This document shows, piece by piece, positions 1 to 5,103 of a DNA stretch of 5,244 bases. Position numbers and translations under genes: made by a program. The notes under the pieces were generated by a model that was given only the letters and a program-made list of their open reading frames with translations, searched no databases and was not told the origin of the DNA. This stretch comes from Clostridia bacterium. GTDB lineage: Bacteria; Bacillota; Clostridia; Peptostreptococcales; Anaerovoracaceae. The first letter of the stretch is position 1, and each line of letters opens with the position of its first letter. The stretch lies in assembly GCA_024403005.1 (NCBI GenBank), contig JAKSSQ010000133.1, positions 1 to 5,244 of the forward strand, read 5' to 3'.

Positions 1-790
1 CGCCCATGGCTACAGCAAATCTGCCGTAATCGGGGAAAACTGCGTGTTCGTCCGTAAGCTTAAGAGTGGTCTTGAATCTGTCTCTTAAACCTTTGCAGAA
101 GTACAGAGGTCCGCCCAGGAACATTACGTGTCCGTCGATGCGTCTGCCCTGTGCAAGGCCTGCGATAGTCTGATCTACTACAGCCTGGTAGATGGAAGCT
201 GCGATGTCTTCCTTCTTTGCGCCCTGGTTAAGGAGCGGCTGAATATCGGACTTTGCAAATACGCCGCAGCGGCTTGCAATAGGATAAATTCTTTCGTGCT
301 TTAAAGCTAAAACGTCCAGTTCTTCTACGGAAACGTTTAAAAGTGTGGCCATCTGGTCAATAAACGCACCTGTGCCCCCTGCGCAGCTGCCGTTCATTCG
401 TTCATCCATGCCGCCTTTAAAGAAGATTACCTTGGCATCTTCGCCGCCCAGTTCTACAACTGCGTCGGTTTCCGGTTCCAGTACTTCCACAACCTGTCCG
501 GTTGCGAATACTTCCTGTACGAAAGGAAGACCTGCAGCCTTTGCCAGACCCAGACCAGCACTTCCGGAAATGGATGCTGTAAATTCCTTTCCTTTTAAGA
601 AGGTTTCAGCTTCTTTTGTGAGTTCAACAGCCTTCTGACGAACCTGGGAAAAATGTCTTTCGTACTTTCTAAATACGATTTCTCCGTTATCTACAACCAC
701 GATTTTTGCGGTCGTTGACCCAATGTCCATGCCGAGAAGCACCTGATTTTTGTCGTCACAGTACTGTTTTAATTTCTCTTCCCAATTCAT
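1..790 (-). CDS. 2-hydroxyacyl-CoA dehydratase activase-type ATPase (BcrAD/BadFG family), N-terminal part, cut by window edge
   Basis: I translated this by hand from the ATG at 788-790; 263 residues are present and the frame is still open at base 1. An ASKHA nucleotide-binding fold is recognisable: phosphate-1 motif GMDIGSTTAKI (20-30), a second motif ELGGEDAK (113-120), the Cys motif NGSCAGGTGAF (133-143) and SRCGVFAKSDIQPLLNQGA (173-191), then LGGP (225-228). In HgdC-type activases two Cys per monomer bind the [4Fe-4S] cluster bridging the dimer; Cys136 and Cys175 sit in those motifs. The family uses ATP to drive an electron into a 2-hydroxyacyl-CoA dehydratase or benzoyl-CoA reductase partner. 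The extra N-terminal leader and the KYERHFSQVR segment (42-51) match, from memory, the long multidomain family members of about 1400 residues rather than stand-alone HgdC (about 260), so much of the gene probably lies outside. The start is supported by AAGGA (complement of 796-800) five bases upstream. It is divergent from the TPM-like/pspA unit. The physiological substrate is unknown. Confidence 0.93.
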   Translation of the reverse strand, partial: MNWEEKLKQYCDDKNQVLLGMDIGSTTAKIVVVDNGEIVFRKYERHFSQVRQKAVELTKEAETFLKGKEFTASISGSAGLGLAKAAGLPFVQEVFATGQVVEVLEPETDAVVELGGEDAKVIFFKGGMDERMNGSCAGGTGAFIDQMATLLNVSVEELDVLALKHERIYPIASRCGVFAKSDIQPLLNQGAKKEDIAASIYQAVVDQTIAGLAQGRRIDGHVMFLGGPLYFCKGLRDRFKTTLKLTDEHAVFPDYGRFAVAMG

Positions 791-853
791 ATTAGTCCTT
801 ACAAAAAATTAAATATTTATAACAATGATATTAACATACTGATACAGATTGGA

Positions 854-862
854 ATTATACCA
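854..862 (-). promoter_or_regulatory. Extended -10 promoter element for the activase gene
   Basis: Read on the minus strand this is TGGTATAAT, a perfect TATAAT with the TGn extension. It lies about 64 bp upstream of the activase ATG, giving a leader of roughly 55-60 nt. No good -35 hexamer is visible 16-18 bp upstream, which is common when the TGn extension is present. It mirrors the element at 879-887. Confidence 0.6.
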
Positions 863-878
863 CATTTATCCGAATTTA

Positions 879-887
879 TGGTATTAT
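879..887 (+). promoter_or_regulatory. Extended -10 promoter element for the TPM-like/pspA unit
   Basis: TGGTATTAT has the TGn extension and five of six matches to TATAAT. It lies about 33 bp upstream of the ATG at 921, so transcription would begin near 894 and leave a short leader holding the AAGGAGG site (905-911). An overlapping TATAAA at 885-890 is an alternative -10. No convincing -35 is seen. The site is back to back with the minus-strand promoter. Confidence 0.55.
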
Positions 888-920
888 AAATACAACAAAA
901 TCAAAAGGAGGTAATGCAAT

Positions 921-2108
921 ATGGGCAGAGGCGGTGGCGGCGGTCACTCAGGCGGAGGCATGAGCCGCGGAGGCAGCTTCGGCGGATCCAGAAGTTCGGG
1001 TTCACACTCTCACAGTTCCGGTTCCAGCAGAGGCGGCTTCAGCAGCAGTTCTTCTTCCAGAGGCAGCTTCGGCAGTTCATCTTCCAGAGGCAGCTTTTCC
1101 GGTGGAAGGAATTCAAGCTCCTTCAGCCATTCAAGACCGACCAGCAGCAATTTCGGCGGTTATAACAGCAGCCCCTTCAGTTCCGGTTCATCACCGAGAC
1201 CTGTAAGGCGCGAGCGAACAATATATGTTAACCCTACTCCCGTATATAATAGTTCTATGAATGAAGAAAAATACCAGCCTAAGAACTGGAAAGACAGAGG
1301 ACCGAGAGTTCCTATCGGATGCTTCAGCGTATTCGTAATGATGACAGTACTCGTTACTTTCGCACTGGTAGTATTCGGCGGAACCTGGGGTTACTTCTTT
1401 AGGGCTGAATCCAACAGCACAGATGCAAAACTGTCCACCACTAACAGAGTTGCACTGGAAAAAGGTGCAGTAACTGTAGATGTAGGATACTTTACAGACG
1501 AGCTCGGATGGATAGACGACAGTTCCGAACTCAAGGAAGGAATGAAGTACTTCTACGATAAGACAGGCGTTATGCCCTATCTGTGGATCACCGATGAAAT
1601 CGACGGTGAAACAGAACCCAAGAGCAACGACTTCAGCAATTACGCAAACAAGCTCTACGACGAACTGTTCGAAGACAGAAACGGCAAAATAGACGAAGCT
1701 CACCTTCTGGTGCTCTTCCACGAGTATTACTCTGGTGAATACACCACCTACTACATCGCAGGAAGAACGGCTCAGAGCGTAATCGACGAAGAAGCCGGCG
1801 AAATCCTTCTCGACCAGCTGGACAGATTCTACGAATCCGATCTGGACGACGAAGAATACTTCGCAAAGGTATTTACTACAACGGCTGATTCCATCATGAA
1901 GATCACAAGACCCAACTGGTACTACCCCGGCATTCTGGCTCTTGTTCTCGGCATCAGCTTCATCGTATTATCCATTGCAAAGGCCCGCCACGATGCAAAG
2001 AAAGACCAGGCCATGCTGGATAAGGAAATCCTCAATACTCCCCTCGAAAAGTTCGGAAGCAAGGAAGCCGAAGAACTGGCAAGGAAGTACGAGGAAATCA
2101 ACAAATAG
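921..2108 (+). CDS. Two-TM membrane protein with Gly/Ser/Arg-rich N-terminus and extracytoplasmic TPM-like domain
   Basis: The 395-residue product has four parts. Residues 1-97 are low-complexity Gly/Ser/Arg/His with recurring SRGGF/SRGSF motifs and no Asp, Glu or Lys. Residues about 131-156 form a hydrophobic membrane segment. Residues about 175-328 form a soluble alpha/beta domain (AVTVDVGYFTDELGWIDD..., then HLLVLFHEYYSGEYTTYYIAG), which I read as TPM-like (Pfam TPM_phosphatase type) from its overall pattern, not from a database match. Residues about 334-354 are a second membrane segment, followed by a charged tail to 395. Positive charges flanking the segments (RR, KARHDAKK) put both termini in the cytoplasm and the domain outside. 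Ordinary TPM proteins have a signal peptide first and a Gly-rich tail last, so this order is unusual. AGGAGG at 906-911 sits nine bases before the ATG; the ATG at 914 is out of frame. pspA begins 57 bp downstream without a terminator, implying a shared transcript. The molecular activity is unknown. Confidence 0.9.
   Translation: MGRGGGGGHSGGGMSRGGSFGGSRSSGSHSHSSGSSRGGFSSSSSSRGSFGSSSSRGSFSGGRNSSSFSHSRPTSSNFGGYNSSPFSSGSSPRPVRRERTIYVNPTPVYNSSMNEEKYQPKNWKDRGPRVPIGCFSVFVMMTVLVTFALVVFGGTWGYFFRAESNSTDAKLSTTNRVALEKGAVTVDVGYFTDELGWIDDSSELKEGMKYFYDKTGVMPYLWITDEIDGETEPKSNDFSNYANKLYDELFEDRNGKIDEAHLLVLFHEYYSGEYTTYYIAGRTAQSVIDEEAGEILLDQLDRFYESDLDDEEYFAKVFTTTADSIMKITRPNWYYPGILALVLGISFIVLSIAKARHDAKKDQAMLDKEILNTPLEKFGSKEAEELARKYEEINK
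1026..1096 (+). repeat. Short in-frame repeats encoding SSRG(G/S)F units
   Basis: A 17-bp sequence, tcttccagaggcagctt, occurs exactly at 1053-1069 and again at 1080-1096, a period of 27 bp or nine codons. A diverged copy with SSRGGF lies just upstream at about 1026-1040. The repeats encode the units at residues 35-40, 45-50 and 54-59 of the membrane protein and could expand or contract in frame. Confidence 0.75.
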
Positions 2109-2165
2109 CTTTCTTTTAACTTAAACATATTTCAGAAGTTTATCTTAATTAAATGGAGGAAACAC

Positions 2166-2843
2166 ATGAGCATTTTAGGAAGATTCACAGACATTCTCGG
2201 AGCAAACATCAACGCCCTTCTCGACAAGGCAGAAGATCCTTCAAAGATGATCGATCAGTACCTCATCAAGGCTAAGAAGGACCTCGCAGACGTTAAGCAG
2301 GAAACAGTTGCTGTAATGGCAGAAGAAACAAGAGCTAAGAGACAGCTGGATGCTAACAAGGCAGAAGTTGATAAGTACATGGCTCTCGCTAAGAAGGCTC
2401 TCGAACAGGCTAACGAAGGCGATGCTAAGGTATTCCTTGCCAAGAAGCAGGAACTTGAAACTGTTGGTGCTTCCCTCGAAACAACATATGCAGTTGCTCA
2501 CGAAAACGCTACAAAGATGAGACAGCTCCACGACAAGCTCGTTAACGACATCGCTCAGCTGGAAGCTAAGAAGCAGGCTATCAAGGCTAAGGTTTCCATC
2601 GCTAACACTCAGGGTACAGTAAACAAGTACACAGGTACAGGCGACAAGATGAACAAGATCATGGGCGACTTCGAAAAGATGGAAGCTAAGGCAGACCAGA
2701 TGCTCGACGAAGCTAACGCAAAAGTAGCTCTCGACGCTGAACCCATCGACGAAGCTGCAGCTCTCGAAGCTAAGTACAACGCAGGAATTACAGATTCCGT
2801 AGATTCCGAACTCGCTAAGCTTAAGGAAGAAATGGGCTTATAA
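2166..2843 (+). CDS. pspA: PspA/IM30 (Vipp1) family membrane-stress protein
   Basis: The 225-residue product has the usual length for the PspA/IM30 family (E. coli PspA is 222). It opens with an amphipathic membrane-binding helix (SILGRFTDILGANINALLDKA, about residues 2-22) and the family signature EDPSKMIDQYL (23-33). A long charged helical hairpin/coiled coil follows to about residue 190, rich in Lys, Glu and Ala, with a short helix at the C-terminus. Family members are peripheral membrane proteins that form ESCRT-III-like rods or rings on the inner leaflet and protect the membrane during envelope stress. The start is fixed by GGAGGA at 2155-2160, five bases upstream. Codon use is very biased: almost all Lys codons are AAG, with many CTC, GCT and AAC codons, suggesting high expression. 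It is the second gene after the TPM-like membrane protein, and an intrinsic terminator lies 17 bp after the stop. No PspF, PspB/C or LiaRS-type regulator is seen in the window. Confidence 0.96.
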   Translation: MSILGRFTDILGANINALLDKAEDPSKMIDQYLIKAKKDLADVKQETVAVMAEETRAKRQLDANKAEVDKYMALAKKALEQANEGDAKVFLAKKQELETVGASLETTYAVAHENATKMRQLHDKLVNDIAQLEAKKQAIKAKVSIANTQGTVNKYTGTGDKMNKIMGDFEKMEAKADQMLDEANAKVALDAEPIDEAAALEAKYNAGITDSVDSELAKLKEEMGL

Positions 2844-2860
2844 TTTGTATTAACCCTTTC

Positions 2861-2887
2861 GGGCACCTCTTTACGGGGTGCCCTTTT
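2861..2887 (+). terminator. Intrinsic terminator after pspA
   Basis: GGGCACC (2861-2867) pairs perfectly with GGTGCCC (2877-2883). A G-U and a C-G pair extend the stem inward and leave a five-base loop, followed by TTTT (2884-2887). It closes the TPM-like/pspA unit just before the next promoter. Confidence 0.88.
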
Positions 2888-2890
2888 CTA

Positions 2891-2918
2891 TTGACTTTAA
2901 AACTTAAAGTGATAGAAT
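2891..2918 (+). promoter_or_regulatory. Sigma-A-type promoter of the riboswitch/cbiK operon
   Basis: TTGACT (2891-2896) and TAGAAT (2913-2918) each match five of six consensus bases and are 16 bp apart. Transcription would start near 2925, just before the riboswitch aptamer. The spacer contains a perfect inverted repeat, ACTTTAA/TTAAAGT (2894-2900 and 2904-2910), which may be an operator or may simply reflect AT richness. Confidence 0.72.
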
Positions 2919-2940
2919 AATTTTTAGCGAAAATATTACA

Positions 2941-3043
2941 ACATATAGGTGCCTGCGATAAAACGCAGGAGAATAGGGAATTCGGTGTAAATCCGAAGCG
3001 ATGCAGTCACTGTAAACCAAAGCCAGGAGACCTGCCTATGTGT
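2941..3043 (+). ncRNA. Cobalamin (B12) riboswitch aptamer
   Basis: The conserved cobalamin-riboswitch landmarks occur in order. P1 closes ACATATAGG (2941-2949) with CCTATGTGT (3035-3043), nine pairs with one wobble. GGTGCC is at 2948-2953, and a small hairpin CCTGCG/CGCAGG at 2952-2957 and 2964-2969. GAATAGGGAA follows at 2971-2980, a P5 hairpin TTCGG/CCGAA at 2981-2997 with loop TGTAAAT, the core CACTGTAAA (3008-3016), and the B12 box AGCCAGGAGACCTGCC at 3021-3036. RNAs of this family bind adenosyl-, methyl- or aquocobalamin and usually repress downstream genes when B12 is plentiful. A candidate loop contact pairs AAATC (2989-2993) with GATTT (3053-3057); this is a guess at the L5-L13 kissing interaction. 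Which cobalamin form is preferred cannot be told. The RNA controls cbiK and the following lipoprotein gene. Confidence 0.95.
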
Positions 3044-3055
3044 GAAACTCACGAT

Positions 3056-3139
3056 TTGCTGCTCACGAATCTGCTTTTCAGTAATGACCCCCTTCAATAT
3101 CGGAGATCAGTTAAAACTGTAAGTTAAGTTGAGCGGCAG
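3056..3139 (+). promoter_or_regulatory. Riboswitch expression platform: proposed antiterminator pairing
   Basis: TTGCTGCTC (3056-3064) can pair with GAGCGGCAG (3131-3139), nine pairs including two wobbles, plus an outer A-T pair (3065/3130). The second strand overlaps the left arm of the terminator stem that starts at 3134, so the two structures exclude each other. The first strand lies right after the aptamer and overlaps the proposed loop-contact sequence at 3053-3057, giving a plausible route for ligand binding to free the terminator. Pairing was found by eye. Confidence 0.6.
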
Positions 3140-3159
3140 CAGCGATGTTGCCGTTTTTT
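3134..3159 (+). terminator. Riboswitch-controlled intrinsic terminator
   Basis: CGGCAGCA (3134-3141) pairs with TGTTGCCG (3146-3153), eight pairs with one wobble, around a GCGA (GNRA) tetraloop. Six T residues follow (3154-3159), then ATTTT. It lies between the B12 aptamer and cbiK, 46 bp before the cbiK ATG, so control is most likely by transcription termination rather than by hiding the ribosome binding site. Confidence 0.87.
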
Positions 3160-3205
3160 ATTTTCGCTGTAACAGTAGTGTTTATAGAAAGGAAAGAGAA
3201 AGAAA

Positions 3206-4369
3206 ATGAAAAAATTCATAGCATTACTCACAGCTCTGGTTCTCTGCTTCGCTCTTGCAGCTTGCGGAAGCACACCCGCTCCTGCTCCTGCAGAACCCGC
3301 AGGCCCCACAGATCAGGAACTTGCAGACGCATGCGCAGAACTGATCGACAAGATTTACGTTCAGGAATGGACAGACACAACAATCGAAGACTGTGCTGCA
3401 GCTAAGGCAGCATGGGATGCCCTCACAGATGAACAGAAGGAAATGGTTGAAGGCGAAGAAGCTGATCCCGATTACTTCGGACGCGACACAGGCGATGCTT
3501 CCAAGGACGATCCCAGAAACCAGGACAACATCGGCGAAAACGAAATCCTCGTAGTAAGCTTCGGTACATCCTTCAACGACAGCCGTGTTAACGACATCAA
3601 GGCAGTTGAAGATGCTATCCAGGCAGCTAACCCCGACTGGTCCGTAAGAAGAGCTTTCACAGCACAGATCATCATTAACCACGTTCTCGCTCGCGAAGGT
3701 TACCTCATCGATAACATGGAACAGGCTATGGAACGCGCAGTTGCTAACGGCGTTAAGAACCTGGTTGTACAGCCCACTCACCTCATGCACGGTGCTGAAT
3801 ACGACGAAATGTGCGAAGTTCTCGATGCTTATGCAGACAAGATCGAATCCATCAAGATCGCTGAACCCATGCTCGGCGAAGTTGGCAGCGATGCTACAGT
3901 AATCAATGCAGACAAGGCTACAGTTGCTAAGGCAGTTGCTGAAGCAGCTTGCAAGGATGCAGGCGCAGCATCTCTGGATGCAGCAGCTGCAGACGGAACA
4001 GCTTTCGTATTCATGGGACACGGTACAGCTCACGTAGCAAAAGTTACATACTCCCAGATGCAGACACAGATGAATAAGCTTGGATATAAGAACGTATTCA
4101 TCGGTACAGTTGAAGGCGAACCCGAAGAAACAGAATGCGAAGCAGTTATCGAAGCTGTTAAGGAAGCTGGTTTCACAAAGGTTGTTCTCCGTCCTCTGAT
4201 GGTAGTTGCAGGCGACCACGCTAACAACGACATGGCTGGCGAAGATGATGACTCCTGGAAGAGCATGTTCGAAGCAGCAGGCCTCGAAGTAGAAGCTCAG
4301 ATTGCAGGCCTCGGTTCCCTCGCAGAAGTTCAGAACATCTACATCGAACACACAGCAGCAGCTAAGTAA
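3206..4369 (+). CDS. cbiK: Surface-anchored CbiK-type cobaltochelatase lipoprotein with extra N-terminal domain
   Basis: Residues 1-20 are a lipoprotein signal peptide (MKKFIALL..., lipobox LAAC, lipidated Cys20), followed by a Pro/Ala linker to about 34. Residues about 35-108 are an acidic helical extension absent from cytosolic CbiK. The CbiK domain runs from ILVVSFGTSFNDSR (114-127) to the end. Compared from memory with Salmonella CbiK, its metal ligands His145, Glu175 and His207 correspond to His272 (MGHGTAH), Glu303 (TVEGEP) and His338 (AGDHANNDM), so the active site looks intact. CbiK inserts Co2+ into sirohydrochlorin in the anaerobic B12 pathway. An exported relative in Desulfovibrio vulgaris (CbiKP) is periplasmic and binds haem, so cobalt insertion outside this cell is not certain; tetrapyrrole binding, scavenging or metal exchange are alternatives. 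The start is supported by AAAGGA (3188-3193), twelve bases upstream, and by the signal peptide. The gene is under a B12 riboswitch and shares the unit with a second lipoprotein. Lys is nearly always AAG, suggesting strong expression. Confidence 0.95.
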   Translation: MKKFIALLTALVLCFALAACGSTPAPAPAEPAGPTDQELADACAELIDKIYVQEWTDTTIEDCAAAKAAWDALTDEQKEMVEGEEADPDYFGRDTGDASKDDPRNQDNIGENEILVVSFGTSFNDSRVNDIKAVEDAIQAANPDWSVRRAFTAQIIINHVLAREGYLIDNMEQAMERAVANGVKNLVVQPTHLMHGAEYDEMCEVLDAYADKIESIKIAEPMLGEVGSDATVINADKATVAKAVAEAACKDAGAASLDAAAADGTAFVFMGHGTAHVAKVTYSQMQTQMNKLGYKNVFIGTVEGEPEETECEAVIEAVKEAGFTKVVLRPLMVVAGDHANNDMAGEDDDSWKSMFEAAGLEVEAQIAGLGSLAEVQNIYIEHTAAAK

Positions 4370-4388
4370 TTAAGCTCATAAACTATTC

Positions 4389-4416
4389 GTCCTGCCCTCT
4401 CTTGCGGGGGCAGGAC
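4389..4416 (+). terminator. Strong hairpin between cbiK and the small lipoprotein gene, poor U-tract
   Basis: GTCCTGCCC (4389-4397) pairs perfectly with GGGCAGGAC (4408-4416), and a G-U and a C-G pair extend the stem inward around a six-base loop. The following sequence is AATTTATTA rather than a T run. It may therefore terminate only part of the transcripts, or protect the 3' end of cbiK mRNA, so the second gene would be made at a lower level. Confidence 0.55.
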
Positions 4417-4440
4417 AATTTATTACCAAGGATGGAAAGC

Positions 4441-4908
4441 ATGAAAAAGATTTTAGCACTGGTTATCGCATTATCAGTTCTGGTTCTCTCCTTTGCAGCC
4501 TGCGGCGCTGCAGCACCGGCAGAACCGGAAAACAAGGCATTATTAGACGACGGCGTTTATACCGTAGATTTCGACACAGACAGCTCCATGTTCCACGTAA
4601 ACGAAGCGCTGGACGGCAAAGGCACACTTACCGTTGAAAACGGCAAGATGACCCTCCACATTTCCCTCGCTTCCAAATCCATTCTGAACCTCTACCCCGG
4701 CCTTGCAGAAGATGCAGCCAAGGAAGGTGCAGAACTTCTCCAGCCCACTACGGATACTGTAAACTACAGCGACGGTACAACCGATGAAGTTTACGGCTTC
4801 GACGTTCCCGTAGAAGTATTAGACGAAGAATTCGATCTGGCTTTAATCGGCAAGAAAGGCAACTGGTACGACCACAAGGTAAAGGTCAGCAACCCTGTTC
4901 TTCAGTAA
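4441..4908 (+). CDS. Small beta-rich lipoprotein, possibly NEAT-like, in the B12-riboswitch operon
   Basis: The 155-residue product begins with a lipoprotein signal peptide (MKKILALVIALSVLVLSF, then AAC with Cys21) and a short Ala/Pro/Glu linker. The mature domain (about 33-152) has alternating beta-strand patterns: DDGVYTVDFDT (36-46), SSMFHVNE (48-55), GKGTLTVENGKMTLHISL (59-76), YGFDVPVEVL (118-127), FDLALIG (131-137), WYDHKVKVS (142-150). The opening DG-Y-V-F and the GTLTVENGKM turn resemble NEAT domains, which bind haem or haemoglobin, but the YxxxY haem-binding motif is not seen. Met50, His52, His73 and His145 are possible metal or haem ligands. I recall similar proteins near surface CbiK and metal-transport genes in Clostridia, but cannot verify this here. 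The ATG at 4441 is chosen because AAGGA (4428-4432) lies eight bases upstream and the signal peptide starts there; an upstream TTG (4402) lies inside the hairpin. No separate promoter is seen, so it probably depends on the riboswitch transcript. Function unproven. Confidence 0.9.
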   Translation: MKKILALVIALSVLVLSFAACGAAAPAEPENKALLDDGVYTVDFDTDSSMFHVNEALDGKGTLTVENGKMTLHISLASKSILNLYPGLAEDAAKEGAELLQPTTDTVNYSDGTTDEVYGFDVPVEVLDEEFDLALIGKKGNWYDHKVKVSNPVLQ

Positions 4909-4923
4909 CATAGAATAGAAGAG

Positions 4924-4938
4924 CCTGATGCCCTCAGG
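4924..4938 (+). other. Small hairpin upstream of the operon terminator
   Basis: CCTGA (4924-4928) pairs with TCAGG (4934-4938) around a five-base loop, 15 bp after the lipoprotein stop codon. There is no T run after it. It may simply stack with the main terminator just downstream. Confidence 0.35.
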
Positions 4939-4945
4939 ACATAAA

Positions 4946-4975
4946 AGACCCCGGATTTCCGGGGTTTATTTTTGT
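4946..4975 (+). terminator. Intrinsic terminator ending the cbiK operon, probably bidirectional
   Basis: AGACCCCGG (4946-4954) pairs with CCGGGGTTT (4959-4967), nine pairs with one wobble, around an ATTT loop, and is followed by TATTTTTGTTTT. On the minus strand the same stem is followed by a short T-rich stretch, so it can also end transcripts coming from the right. The stop codon of the minus-strand remnant (4966-4968) sits at the base of the stem. Confidence 0.88.
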
Positions 4976-5103
4976 TTTATGAGTATTTCCTTGTTTGCTT
5001 TGGAAAGCTTTTTAATGGCGGCCTCACGGCTTAATGCGGGGCCGTATTCATAAGGGCCTTCTTTGTAGACTATGGTGATGGGGGCTACAGATAATGAAAA
5101 TAT
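4966..5103 (-). pseudogene. C-terminal remnant of an unrecognised protein, truncated at its 5' end
   Basis: Reading leftwards from 5103 the frame gives 45 residues, including SVAPITIVYKEGPYEYGPA and LSREAAIKKLSKANKEILIK, ending in TAA at 4966-4968. The composition (alternating hydrophobics, then a Lys-rich amphipathic helix) and codons (GAA, AAG, GCC, GGC, CCC) look like genuine coding DNA of this genome, and the stop lies neatly in the shared terminator. However, the frame is closed by TAG at 5104-5106 and holds no ATG, GTG or TTG start. The rest of the gene is therefore missing, by deletion, insertion of foreign DNA near 5090-5104, or an assembly/frameshift error. The family is not recognised. 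A chance reading frame of this length is possible but less likely given its composition. Confidence 0.5.

Noticed and set aside
345..638. A 97-codon plus-strand frame
   Set aside because: It lies antisense to the activase gene, whose conserved motifs occupy the same bases, and its composition is low-complexity Pro/Ser.
914..1165. An ATG at 914 opening an Arg/Gln/Phe-rich frame
   Set aside because: It is an out-of-frame reading of the Gly/Ser repeats; the ATG at 921 has the better spacing from AGGAGG and opens the long frame with membrane segments.
2109..2165. The gap between the TPM-like gene and pspA, checked for a separate promoter or terminator
   Set aside because: Only a weak five-pair hairpin and no promoter with matching -35 and -10 boxes were seen, so co-transcription is the simpler reading.
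3049..3068. CTCACGA occurring twice, 13 bp apart (3049-3055 and 3062-3068)
   Set aside because: It is too short and present only twice; it lies within structured riboswitch RNA and gives no sign of a repeat array.
3224..4351. A 375-codon open frame on the minus strand, antisense to cbiK and rich in Cys
   Set aside because: It is the shadow of cbiK: the abundant GCA and GAA codons read as Cys, Ser and Phe on the other strand. It has no ribosome binding site, and the plus strand has a clear signal peptide and chelatase motifs.
4402..4440. A TTG start adding 13 residues to the small lipoprotein
   Set aside because: It lies inside a stable hairpin, has no ribosome binding site and would put a charged stretch before the signal peptide. 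The ATG at 4432 was also rejected because it overlaps the Shine-Dalgarno.
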